Of a DNA stretch of 64,000 bases, positions 12,109 to 20,053 are shown one piece after another (positions within the stretch are counted from its first letter, which is position 1; every line of letters starts with the position of its first letter). A program made the position numbers and the translations under genes. The notes below the pieces were generated by a model. The model searched no databases, was not told the origin of the DNA, and saw only the letters and a program-made list of their open reading frames with translations. The DNA comes from Micromonospora sp. NBC_01796 (GTDB taxonomy: Bacteria > Actinomycetota > Actinomycetes > Mycobacteriales > Micromonosporaceae), in contig NZ_CP109078.1 of NCBI RefSeq assembly GCF_035917455.1, positions 248,001 to 312,000 of the forward strand, read 5' to 3'.

Positions 12109-12681
12109 ATGCCCGTCCAGCGCGCGGACGCCCGGCGCAACTACGCGCGCCTGCTCGCGGTGGCCGAGGAGGAGATCGCCGCGTACGGCGCGGACGCGTC
12201 CCTGGAGCAGATCGCCCGCCTGGCGGGAGTCGGCTCGGCCACCGTCCGCCGGCACTTCCCCACTCGGCACGCACTGCTCGAGGCGGTCTTCCGCGAACGG
12301 ATCGAGCTCCTGTGCACCCAGGCCCGCGACCTGGCCGGCGCGGCCGACGCCCGAGCCGCGCTGCTGGAGTGGCTGGGCGCCGTCACCGCGTACGCGGCCA
12401 CCATCCGGGGGCTGGCCGTGGCACTGACCCGCGACCGGGTGGCCGAAGCCGGGGTGGAGCACGAGCACTGCGCCACGGCGCAGCTCACCGAGGCGGGGAG
12501 ACCACTGGTGCGCCGCGCCGTCGAGGATGGGGCGGTGGCACCCGGCGTGACCATCACCGACCTGCTCGCGCTCATCACCGGCATCGCCCTGGCCACGGAG
12601 AACCACCCCGACCCGGCCACCGAGGCGGGCCGGCTGCTCGACCTGACCGTGGTGGGAGTCAGCCCCGTCAGGGGCGGGTGA
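12109..12681 (+). CDS. TetR/AcrR-family transcriptional regulator
   Basis: A 190-residue repressor. The N-terminal HTH domain (about 5-55) includes ASLEQIARLAGVGSATVRRH and FPTRHALLEAVF, the recognition-helix region typical of TetR proteins. The helical ligand domain follows. The C-terminal region (ALITGIALATE) resembles the SbtR-like TetR_C group. It is divergent from the NmrA-like reductase and reads away from two matching palindromes. Its function is likely de-repression of that reductase by an unknown compound. Confidence 0.87.
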   Translation: MPVQRADARRNYARLLAVAEEEIAAYGADASLEQIARLAGVGSATVRRHFPTRHALLEAVFRERIELLCTQARDLAGAADARAALLEWLGAVTAYAATIRGLAVALTRDRVAEAGVEHEHCATAQLTEAGRPLVRRAVEDGAVAPGVTITDLLALITGIALATENHPDPATEAGRLLDLTVVGVSPVRGG

Positions 12682-12730
12682 AGGAAAGAGGCATACCCAC
12701 TCCTTCCACTCCTAACCTATACCGCACCCC

Positions 12731-12749
12731 GGGTCTTGCGGCAAGACCC
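12731..12749. promoter_or_regulatory. 19-bp palindrome resembling the rifamycin-associated element (RAE)
   Basis: GGGTCTTGCGGCAAGACCC is a perfect palindrome (9-bp arms, one central base) 54 bases before helR. From established work on actinomycete rifamycin resistance, a 19-bp inverted repeat of closely similar core (CTTGCGGCAAG-like) precedes helR, arr and rox genes and is needed for induction by rifamycins. The length, symmetry and position fit; I recall the consensus rather than having compared it here. Confidence 0.78.
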
Positions 12750-12803
12750 CGGGTCTGCCGCAGAATCGCTGGCTGAGTCAGTACCTGCGGAAATGGGGAT
12801 GCC

Positions 12804-14951
12804 GTGAACCTGGTGACCGAGAGCGTCTTCGACCTTCCGGACCGGCTGTCCGCCAAGGCGGACCCGACGCTGATCGCCCGCGACGAGCGGCACTTCGCGG
12901 CCATCACGGAGAGCCTCGACCGGACGATCACCGACCTGACCGAACGCCTCGACGCCGAACGCAGGGCGCCCGGCGGTGTCGGGCAGGCCGCGATGGACCG
13001 GGACCAGGAGATCCACCGGCTGACGGCCCGGCTGCGTACCCTGCGCCGCTACGGCTCGGACCTGTGCCTCGGACACATGGTCGACGCGGACGATCCCGAG
13101 CCCGTGTACGTCGGACGACTCGCCCTCACCGACAGCGCGGGTCGGCGACTGCTCCTGGACTGGCGCTCCCCGGCCGCCGAGCCGTTCTTCGGCGCGACCC
13201 ACGCCAACCCGATGGGTTTGACGAGTCGCCGCCGGTACCGCTGGACCCGGGGCCGGATCACCGACTACTGGGACGAGGTGTTCACCCCCGACGGGTGGGA
13301 GGGGCACGCCGCGCTCGACGACCAGTCCGCGTTCATCGCCAGCCTGGGCAGCAACCGGTCAGCCAGGATGCGGGACGTGCTCGGCACGATCCAGGCCGAC
13401 CAGGACGCCATCATCCGGGCGGGATCGCGGGGCGCCCTGGTGGTCGACGGCGGTCCGGGTACGGGCAAGACGGTCGTCGCGCTGCACCGGACCGCGTACC
13501 TGCTCTACTCCGACCCCCGGCTCGGTCACCGGCGCGGTGGCGTGCTGTTCGTCGGTCCGCACCAGCCGTACCTGGCCTACGTCGCCGACGTACTGCCCAG
13601 CCTCGGCGAGGACGACGTGCAGACCTGCACCCTGCGGGACTTCGTCGCCGAGGGGGCCACGGCGGTGATCGAGGCCGACCCGGACGTGGCCCGGCTGAAG
13701 TCGTCCGCGAACCTGGTACGGGCGATCGAGGCGGCGGTGAGGTTCTACGAGGAGCCGCCGACGAAACCGATCACGGTCACGACCGAGTGGTCCGACCTCC
13801 GGTTGGACGCCGACGACTGGGCCGAGGCGTTCGAAACCCCCGATCCCGGTACGCCGCACAACGAGGCGCGGGACCAGATCTGGGAGAAGCTGCTGGAGAT
13901 CCTGGTCGACAGGTACGACGGCGACGAACCGGAGGCCCTGCTCGTCCGGTCGCTGCGGAGCAACCGGGACCTGCTCGCCACCTTTAACCGCGCGTGGCCG
14001 CTGCTCGAGGCGGCCGACCTGGTCGGGGACCTGTGGTCGGTACCCGCGTACCTGCGCAAATGTGCGCCCTGGCTCGGCGCCGACGACATCCGGAAGCTCC
14101 GGCGCGCGGAGGCTCAGGCGTGGACGGTGTCCGACCTGCCACTGCTGGACGCGGCACGCCAGCGCCTCGGCGACCCGGAGGCGTCACGGCGTCAGCGTCG
14201 ACACACCGCCGCTCTCGCCGCCAAACGCGAGCAGGTGGAACGGGTCGTCGAGGAGCTACTGGAGGCCGAGGACGACAACGAGGGCGCAATGATCATGCTG
14301 CACGGGCGGGACCTGCAGGACGCCCTGGTCGAGGAGCCCGCACTCGCCGACACCGACCCGGACCTGCTCGCCGGGCCGTTCGCGCACATCGTCGTGGACG
14401 AGGCCCAGGAGCTGACCGACGCGCAGTGGCAGATGCTGCTGCTGCGGTGCCCGTCCCGAAGCTTCACCATCGTCGGGGACCGCGCCCAGGCCAGGCACGG
14501 GTTCCCGGAGTCGTGGCAGGAACGCCTCGAACGGGTGGGGATCGACCGGATCAGCCTCGCCTCCCTGAGCATCAACTACCGGACGCCGAAAGAGGTGATG
14601 GCGGAGGCCGAGCCGGTCATCCGTGCCGTACTGCCGGACGCCAACGTGCCGACGTCGATCCGCGGCAACAACATCCCCGTCGTACACGGAGCGGTTTCCG
14701 ATCTGGGTTCGATCCTCGACGGGTGGCTCGCCGAGCACGGCGAAGGGACCGCGTGCGTGATCGGCGATCCCACGTTCCGGGCGACGCCCCGGGTACGGTC
14801 GCTGACCCCGGAACTGTCCAAGGGGCTGGAGTTCGACCTGGTTGTCCTCGTCGACCCGGAGGGGTTCGGCACGGGGATCGAGGGCGCGGTGGACCGCTAC
14901 GTGGCGATGACCCGCGCGACCCGGCAACTCGTCGTCCTCACCGGTTCCTGA
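12804..14951 (+). CDS. helR: HelR-type RNA polymerase-recycling ATPase (HelD family, superfamily 1)
   Basis: A 715-residue UvrD/HelD-like ATPase. An N-terminal arm with coiled coil (about 20-90: ERHFAAITESLDRTITDLTE) is followed by a short beta domain with LLLDWRSPAAEPFF. Walker A is GGPGTGKT (216-223), Walker B is HIVVDEAQELTD (about 530), and the SF1 C-terminal motifs end at YVAMTRATRQLVVL. HelD proteins wedge into the RNA polymerase channels and release DNA and RNA; the HelR branch also displaces rifamycins and gives tolerance. The HelR call rests on length, architecture and the 19-bp palindrome upstream. An ordinary HelD is the alternative. A 15-bp-stem terminator follows. Confidence 0.82.
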   Translation: MNLVTESVFDLPDRLSAKADPTLIARDERHFAAITESLDRTITDLTERLDAERRAPGGVGQAAMDRDQEIHRLTARLRTLRRYGSDLCLGHMVDADDPEPVYVGRLALTDSAGRRLLLDWRSPAAEPFFGATHANPMGLTSRRRYRWTRGRITDYWDEVFTPDGWEGHAALDDQSAFIASLGSNRSARMRDVLGTIQADQDAIIRAGSRGALVVDGGPGTGKTVVALHRTAYLLYSDPRLGHRRGGVLFVGPHQPYLAYVADVLPSLGEDDVQTCTLRDFVAEGATAVIEADPDVARLKSSANLVRAIEAAVRFYEEPPTKPITVTTEWSDLRLDADDWAEAFETPDPGTPHNEARDQIWEKLLEILVDRYDGDEPEALLVRSLRSNRDLLATFNRAWPLLEAADLVGDLWSVPAYLRKCAPWLGADDIRKLRRAEAQAWTVSDLPLLDAARQRLGDPEASRRQRRHTAALAAKREQVERVVEELLEAEDDNEGAMIMLHGRDLQDALVEEPALADTDPDLLAGPFAHIVVDEAQELTDAQWQMLLLRCPSRSFTIVGDRAQARHGFPESWQERLERVGIDRISLASLSINYRTPKEVMAEAEPVIRAVLPDANVPTSIRGNNIPVVHGAVSDLGSILDGWLAEHGEGTACVIGDPTFRATPRVRSLTPELSKGLEFDLVVLVDPEGFGTGIEGAVDRYVAMTRATRQLVVLTGS

Positions 14952-14957
14952 CAACGC

Positions 14958-14993
14958 CGCTGGTGTCCTCCGTCGCGGCGGAGGACACCAGCG
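14958..14993. terminator. Bidirectional terminator after helR
   Basis: A perfect 15-bp stem (CGCTGGTGTCCTCCG at 14958-14972 with 14979-14993) and a 6-nt loop lie between helR and the convergent small membrane-protein gene. Confidence 0.88.
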
Positions 14994-15001
14994 ATTCGCG
15001 A

Positions 15002-15133
15002 TCAGGCGGAGACCGCGAAGATCCCCACCACACCGAGCACCACCATCACCAACACCGCGACCAGGGCGCCCCGTTCGCCTTCGACCGCCTGATCGGGCTG
15101 CTCCGGTGTGCTGTCTACAACCTCGCTGGCCAT
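15002..15133 (-). CDS. Small single-pass membrane protein (43 aa)
   Basis: A 43-residue protein with an acidic soluble N-terminus (MASEVVDSTPEQPDQ) and one C-terminal transmembrane helix (GALVAVLVMVVLGVVGIFAV, about 22-41). The ATG at 15133 has a GGGAGGG site 7 nt upstream, codons have the GC-rich third positions of real genes here, and the helR terminator lies just past its stop codon. I do not recognise a family. It could be a membrane-anchored peptide partner, but nothing nearby suggests which. It is too short to be certain from sequence alone. Confidence 0.55.
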   Translation of the reverse strand: MASEVVDSTPEQPDQAVEGERGALVAVLVMVVLGVVGIFAVSA

Positions 15134-15455
15134 GTGCTGTCCCTCCCCTGTCCCTGCTCGAAACGGACGGTGTGGGCACGCCGACGTACCGGGCCCCGCC
15201 ACGTCCTGGTGAACGCGTTGGTCACGCCCGTCGCTGGGAAGGGGGCCCTCCGCGACGCGCCGAACGTGCCAACCTGGCATCCGATTAGCCAATCCGAGGG
15301 CACGGAAACCGGTCCGGGGCAGCAATTTCGCGGTTCTCCGGACGGGACCGTCGAGGTGTGCAGGGCGAATCCGGTCCGTCCCGGTTGTCGCCGTACTGTC
15401 CGGTCGGATGTAACCCGATGGTGCCGGGCGACCCGAGCGGGTAGCGTGCCGGCTC
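15134..15455. other. Intergenic region without recognised gene
   Basis: These 322 bases separate the divergent small membrane protein and the phosphotransferase. They presumably contain both promoters. I see no strong palindrome, RNA fold or coding frame with a ribosome site. Confidence 0.5.
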
Positions 15456-16673
15456 GTGTCCCGTACGGTCACCCTTGTCCTGGTCGACGCAGACGGCGTA
15501 CCCCTGGGGGTGTTGCCGGCGTACGACGTACCGGCGCCCTGGTGGCAGGAGGTCGCGGACGTCGTGGCCGGTGCCCGGTCCACCCACGGGGTGGAGGTCA
15601 CCGTGCTCCGGTTGTTGCACACCGAGCGGCCGGTGCCGCACGGCGGGGCGGTCGGTTACCTGGCCCAACTCGCCCCGAGTGCACCGAAACTGGCCGAGCT
15701 GAGCGCCCTCGACCCGGCCGTACTGACGTCGATCCGGACGCCGGAGCCGTTGCGGGCCGCGTGGGCGCAACCGGGTGGCCCGGCGCGAAGCCTCCGGTGG
15801 GCGGCCGACGAACTGACCCGGCTCGGTCGGGGCGGCTTCACCGGCAGCCAGCAGCGGGCCTGGAACCTCTCCACCATCTGGCGCCTGGACCCGGAAGAGC
15901 CGGCAGGGAGCGGTACGCCGGTCTGGCTCAAGCAGGTGCCACCGTTCTTCCGGCACGAGGCGACGGTGCTGCGCTGGCTCGGCCGGGAGGCGCCCGACCT
16001 CGCCCCGGCACTGCTCGCCGCCGACGACCACAACGGGAGGATGTTGCTCGACCACGTGCCGGGTGACGACTGGTACGGGGTGGACGTCACCGGACGCGAC
16101 ACGATCGCGGCCGACCAGCACCGGATCCAACTCGCCTCGGTCCCGTACGCGCAATCGCTGGTCGACCGGGGTGTACCCGACCGGCGGGGAGCCCTACTGA
16201 CCCGGACGGTGGTCGACACGCTGGTGGCGAGCGGGGTGGACCTGAGCGGCGTACGACGGCTCCTGGACGACCTCGACCACCGGCTCGCGGCAATCGCCGG
16301 GTGCGGCCTGCCGGACACCCTCGTCCACGGTGACCTGCACCCCGGCAACGTCCGGTACGACGACGGCCGGCGGGTCCTGATCGACTGGGGGGACGCCTTC
16401 GTAGGCCATCCCGCCTTCGACATCCTGCGCCTGAGCGAGGGCCTGACGCCGGACGAGTCGACGGCCCTGGTCCGCTCCTGGGCGGAGCGGTGGCGGTCGA
16501 GCCGGCCGGGCTCCGATCCGGAATCCGCGGTACGGCTGCTGCGTCCGCTGGCCGCCCTGCGCAACGCGGCGGTGTACGCGGACTTCGTCAACCGGATCGA
16601 GCCGAGCGAACGGGTGTTCCACCGGGCCGACGTACCGCATTATCTGGACGAGGCGGCGCGACTGGCCGGGTAG
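15456..16673 (+). CDS. Aminoglycoside-phosphotransferase-fold (APH) family protein
   Basis: A 405-residue protein. The C-terminal half has the APH/choline-kinase catalytic loop LVHGDLHPGNVRYDD (about 289-303; Asp base) and the metal-binding VLIDWGDAFVGHPAFD (about 308-323). The N-terminal 110 residues, beginning TLVLVDADGVPLGVLPAYDV, look like a short NUDIX-like or unknown domain not found in classical APH enzymes. Cytosolic; the phosphate acceptor is unknown, and most such chromosomal proteins are not resistance enzymes. The start is GTG at 15456, without a strong ribosome site. No operon partner is evident. Confidence 0.8.
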   Translation: MSRTVTLVLVDADGVPLGVLPAYDVPAPWWQEVADVVAGARSTHGVEVTVLRLLHTERPVPHGGAVGYLAQLAPSAPKLAELSALDPAVLTSIRTPEPLRAAWAQPGGPARSLRWAADELTRLGRGGFTGSQQRAWNLSTIWRLDPEEPAGSGTPVWLKQVPPFFRHEATVLRWLGREAPDLAPALLAADDHNGRMLLDHVPGDDWYGVDVTGRDTIAADQHRIQLASVPYAQSLVDRGVPDRRGALLTRTVVDTLVASGVDLSGVRRLLDDLDHRLAAIAGCGLPDTLVHGDLHPGNVRYDDGRRVLIDWGDAFVGHPAFDILRLSEGLTPDESTALVRSWAERWRSSRPGSDPESAVRLLRPLAALRNAAVYADFVNRIEPSERVFHRADVPHYLDEAARLAG

Positions 16674-16800
16674 TCCCACTGTCGCCTATCCGTCGTTGCC
16701 CTCCATTGTGGACAAGCCGTAGCGTCGCGACTACCCATGGTTTGCCGCGGCCGTACACGATGCGTCGCGGCCGAGCCGGTTCACAGTACGGAGGCTCCCG

Positions 16801-17487
16801 GTGACCGATCACGTCGCGCCCGCAATCGTCGCACCACAGCTCGTCGTCAACAGCCGGATGATCTACTTCGGCTGGCTGCCGGCGGACCCCGACGCGGTCG
16901 CGGCGCTGGTGCCCAAGGGGCTCGAACCGATGGCCAACCGCCAGGTCTTCATGAACCAGTACGTGGTCGACGACGAGGGCCAGACCTCGGGTTTCGGCGC
17001 CTACTCGCTCACCTACCTCGGGCCGGACCTGGACGGGCTGGACGCCCCCGACGGGGTGACCCCCGGCCGCTGGTGGACCCACTACCTCAACTCCAGCCCC
17101 GTGGTCCGGGAGTACGCCGCCGCCCGTGGCGCACCGGCGAGCGTGGGCCGGACCACGATCGAGGTCAGGGGCCGGCGGCTGGTCGCCACCACCGAGGCGG
17201 ACGGCGTGCCGGTCATCAGGACCACGGCCCGGGTCGGCCGGACCGGCGAGGCGATCAACCGTGGACAGTTGCGGTACCTCACCGACGTCGACGGCCGGCG
17301 GACGAGCGGCATCTACCCGTTCATCGCCGAGCCGGTCGACCCGTTCGAGATCGAGTCCCTGGAATTCCTGGAACCCGACCATTCCACCTGGGCCCTACGC
17401 CCCGCGAACCCCCTGGAAATCACCTGGGGCTTCTACTCCCCGCGTTCCTCCTTCGCCTACCCCGGCGGCGAATCCCCCCTCCCCTGA
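16801..17487 (+). CDS. Acetoacetate-decarboxylase-like (ADC superfamily) protein
   Basis: A 228-residue protein of the acetoacetate decarboxylase superfamily. The beta-barrel pattern is visible in MIYFGWLPADPDAVAALVP (about 20-38), FGAYSLTYLGPDLDG and WWTHYLNSSPVVREYA (about 98-113). The Schiff-base lysine of true acetoacetate decarboxylase is not obvious, so the reaction is uncertain; relatives include non-decarboxylating aldolase-dehydratases. The GTG at 16801 is preceded by GGAGG. It ends immediately before a long hairpin, convergent with allantoicase, and is probably unrelated to the purine genes. Confidence 0.72.
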   Translation: MTDHVAPAIVAPQLVVNSRMIYFGWLPADPDAVAALVPKGLEPMANRQVFMNQYVVDDEGQTSGFGAYSLTYLGPDLDGLDAPDGVTPGRWWTHYLNSSPVVREYAAARGAPASVGRTTIEVRGRRLVATTEADGVPVIRTTARVGRTGEAINRGQLRYLTDVDGRRTSGIYPFIAEPVDPFEIESLEFLEPDHSTWALRPANPLEITWGFYSPRSSFAYPGGESPLP

Positions 17488-17488
17488 C

Positions 17489-17587
17489 CCCCCTTCGAGA
17501 TCAGCCCTCTTGTAGAGAAAGAGGGGCAATCGTCCGCCGGATAGCGCCTCTTTCTCTACAGGAGGGCTATCGGTGTGTCGAAGGGGG
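17489..17587. repeat. Long two-part inverted repeat / terminator between convergent genes
   Basis: The inner arms (17503-17524 and 17547-17568) match at 21 of 22 bases around the relatively AT-rich core TGTAGAGAAAGAGG. The outer arms (17489-17498 CCCCCTTCGA and 17578-17587) add 10 bp. The whole can fold as one long hairpin with a 22-nt loop. It begins 1 nt after the ADC-like stop codon, and its right arm contains the last codons of allantoicase. It works as a bidirectional terminator; the unusual composition suggests it may be a dispersed genomic repeat. Confidence 0.7.
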
Positions 17588-18676
17588 CGGTGGGAAGGAG
17601 CGGCGCCAGGGGGTGTCGGCGGTCGGGGCGGCGGAGCGGTCGAGCTGGTGTTGGTGGGTGGGGGGTAGGGAGTCCCACCAGCGTTGGCGTAGGTTCGCCA
17701 GGTCGTCGGGGGCGATCCGGCCGGGCAGGCGCAGTCTCGCCATCCCGCCGTCGGGGTACACGTCCAGCCGGACGTCGGTTGCCGTACGGGCGTCGGGCAG
17801 CGGGAACCGGTGCCGGGTGTCGGGTTGCAGGCGTACTCGGGGCAGCAGGTCGAACCAGGACCGGTCGTCGGCCGGGTCGGCGTACCTGGTGTCGATCCCG
17901 CGCAACGACGCGGCGCCCGGGGCGTTGCCCTTGAAGTGGCTGGTGTCCAGCTCCGCCATCCGGATCCGGCCGGGGGCGACGAGCCGGACGCGTACCCAGT
18001 CGTTGCCGTCGTCGCGGCGCCGCGCGGTCTCCCAGCCCTCCCCCATCACCCGGGCCAGGCCGGGCGCGACGAGCTGGTCCGGCGAACCGTAGAAGCGGTT
18101 GCTGCAGTCGGTGACCCGACCGCCGTACTCCAGGGCCGCGAGGTCGACCTGACCGTCCGGGAAGAGCCGGGGATCCGGTACGACCGTCCCGTGCACCCGC
18201 AGCCGGGCCACCCCGCCGTCCGGGAAGATGTTCAGCCGCACGTGGGTGAACCGGTGCGGGTCCGTCACCGCGAAGGCGTTCGCGGTGTCGCCCTGCACCG
18301 CCGAGCGGGGCACGATCGTCAACCAGTCGGCGGCGGCCAACTCGGCCGGGCTCGGATAACCCTCCAGGCCGCACGCCTGCACCGAGACGAACGGCGGGAA
18401 GTTACCGGTGAAGAAGGCGGTGTCGACCACCACCCCGGAGATCACACCGGGCGCGCCGAGCCGGACGGTCGCGTGGTCGTGGCCGGGTTCCCGGCGGCGG
18501 CGGGTCTCCCAACCGTCGTACACCTGGCCCTTTGCCCCGAAGGTCTGCGGGGTGAACGTCGGCGCACCGGTGTTGACCAGGTTGTCCCGGGCGGCGAAGA
18601 ACTCGTCGTTGGCGTCGACCACCGAACCGCCGAGCAACCGGGAGGCGAGGTCGGGCAGCTCGGTGAAGTCGGCCAT
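17567..18676 (-). CDS. alc: Allantoicase
   Basis: A 369-residue enzyme that hydrolyses allantoate to ureidoglycolate and urea. Two homologous allantoicase repeats are visible. The first (about 5-165) has GGSVVDANDEFFAARDNL, KGQVYDGWETRRRRE, DTAFFTGNFPP and HVRLNIFPDGGVARLRVHG. The second (about 185-340) has DCSNRFYGSPDQLV, MGEGWETARRRDDGNDW, DTSHFKGN and RLDVYPDGGMARLRL. The ATG at 18676 overlaps the allantoinase stop as TGATG, so translation is coupled. The C-terminal tail of about 30 residues is Pro/His-rich and lies over the terminator hairpin. It is the last gene of a three-gene transcript. Confidence 0.95.
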   Translation of the reverse strand: MADFTELPDLASRLLGGSVVDANDEFFAARDNLVNTGAPTFTPQTFGAKGQVYDGWETRRRREPGHDHATVRLGAPGVISGVVVDTAFFTGNFPPFVSVQACGLEGYPSPAELAAADWLTIVPRSAVQGDTANAFAVTDPHRFTHVRLNIFPDGGVARLRVHGTVVPDPRLFPDGQVDLAALEYGGRVTDCSNRFYGSPDQLVAPGLARVMGEGWETARRRDDGNDWVRVRLVAPGRIRMAELDTSHFKGNAPGAASLRGIDTRYADPADDRSWFDLLPRVRLQPDTRHRFPLPDARTATDVRLDVYPDGGMARLRLPGRIAPDDLANLRQRWWDSLPPTHQHQLDRSAAPTADTPWRRSFPPPPSTHR

Positions 18677-20001
18677 CAGGCCCCCCGGCGCAGGAACCGG
18701 CCGCGCGGCGGCTCGTCCGGCCGGACCTGGTCGCCGCGCAGCCAGGTCGCCCGGACCTCGCCGAACAACTTCCGACCGGCGTACGGGGTGATCGGGTGGC
18801 GGTGCCGGAGCAGGGCCGGTTCGACCGTGAACCGCCCGTCGGGGGCGAACGCGACCAGGTCGGCGTCGGCACCGGGTTCGATCCGCCCCTTGGCGGGCAG
18901 CCCGGCGATCTCGGCCGGGCGACGCGCCATCCAACGGACCACGTCGGCGAGGCTGTGTCCGCGCTGACGGGCCTGGGTCCAGATCACCGGCAGGCCGAGC
19001 TGCAGCGACGCGATGCCGCCCCAGGCGGAGGCGAAGTCGCCCCGGTCGAAGTTCTTCAGCGCCGGTGGGCAGGGCGAGTGGTCGGAGACGACGCAGTCGA
19101 TCAACCCGGCGGCCAGCCCCGCCCAGAGCGCGTCGCGGTTGTCGGCCGACCGGATCGGCGGGCAGCACTTGAACTCGGTCGCCCCGTCGGGCACCTCCTC
19201 CGCGGTCAACGCCAGGTAGTGCGGGCAGGTCTCGGCGGTCACCCGTACGCCGTCGCGGCGGGCCTCGGAGATCAGTGGCAGCGCCTCGGCGGCGCTGAGG
19301 TGCAGGATGTGCACCCGCGCACCGGTGGCCCGTGCCGCGGCGAGCACGGTGGCGACCGCCTTCGACTCGGCCAGCGGTGGGCGGGTGGCGACGAAGTCGG
19401 CGTACCGGCCGGTCTCCGGGGTGGGCAGGATCTCGGCCGGGTCCTCGGCGTGCAGGACGAACAGGGCGTCCACCGCCTCCAGGGCCCGCCACAGCCCGGC
19501 CGGGTCGAGCGGCGGGAACTCCGGCACCCCGGAGTCGACCAGGAACGCCTTGAAGCCGAGCACCCCGGCGGCGTGCAGGGCGGGCAGGTCGGCGAGGTTG
19601 CCCGGTACCGCCCCGCCCCAGAACCCGACGTCGACGTGGCACCGGCCGGCGGCGGCCCGCCGCTTGATCCGTAGCGCGTCGGCGGTCACCGTCGGCGGCA
19701 GCGAGTTCAGCGGCATGTCCACGATGGTGGTCACCCCGCCGGCCAGGGCCGCCCGGGTGGCGGTCGGGAAGCCCTCCCACTCGGTCCGCCCCGGCTCGTT
19801 GACGTGCACGTGGGTGTCCACCAGACCGGGCAGCAACGCCAGTTCGCCGAGGTCCTCGCCGGCCACCGCGTGGTAGTCCTCGATCGCGGCGATCCGCCCG
19901 TCGCGCAGGCAGACCGCCGCCGGGCGCTCCCCCTGCGGTGTCACCACCCGACGCGAACGCAACACCAGGTCGTAGTCGCCGTTGTTCTCCTCGCCGCTCA
20001 T
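18676..20001 (-). CDS. allB: Allantoinase (AllB-type)
   Basis: A 441-residue cyclic amidohydrolase that opens allantoin to allantoate. Metal ligands are visible in [19 protein letters not shown] (HxH, about 58-76), the carboxylated Lys in [10 protein letters not shown] (about 147-156), His in FVLHAEDP and [11 protein letters not shown] (about 184 and 236), and Asp in [10 protein letters not shown] (about 307-316). I chose the ATG at 20001 (AAAGGG upstream); the ORF is open 37 codons further into the upstream gene. The gap to the aldolase-like gene is 52 nt and the overlap with allantoicase is 1 nt, so the three form an operon. Confidence 0.95.
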   Translation of the reverse strand: MSGEENNGDYDLVLRSRRVVTPQGERPAAVCLRDGRIAAIEDYHAVAGEDLGELALLPGLVDTHVHVNEPGRTEWEGFPTATRAALAGGVTTIVDMPLNSLPPTVTADALRIKRRAAAGRCHVDVGFWGGAVPGNLADLPALHAAGVLGFKAFLVDSGVPEFPPLDPAGLWRALEAVDALFVLHAEDPAEILPTPETGRYADFVATRPPLAESKAVATVLAAARATGARVHILHLSAAEALPLISEARRDGVRVTAETCPHYLALTAEEVPDGATEFKCCPPIRSADNRDALWAGLAAGLIDCVVSDHSPCPPALKNFDRGDFASAWGGIASLQLGLPVIWTQARQRGHSLADVVRWMARRPAEIAGLPAKGRIEPGADADLVAFAPDGRFTVEPALLRHRHPITPYAGRKLFGEVRATWLRGDQVRPDEPPRGRFLRRGA

Positions 20002-20053
20002 GCCCACCGCCCTTTGCTGGATGTCGCCGATCGGTCCGGGTTCCGGTGGCGGG

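Noticed and set aside
15456-16673. Aminoglycoside resistance gene
   Set aside because: Only the fold is shared. The N-terminal region is unlike known APH enzymes, and chromosomal APH-fold proteins mostly phosphorylate other substrates.
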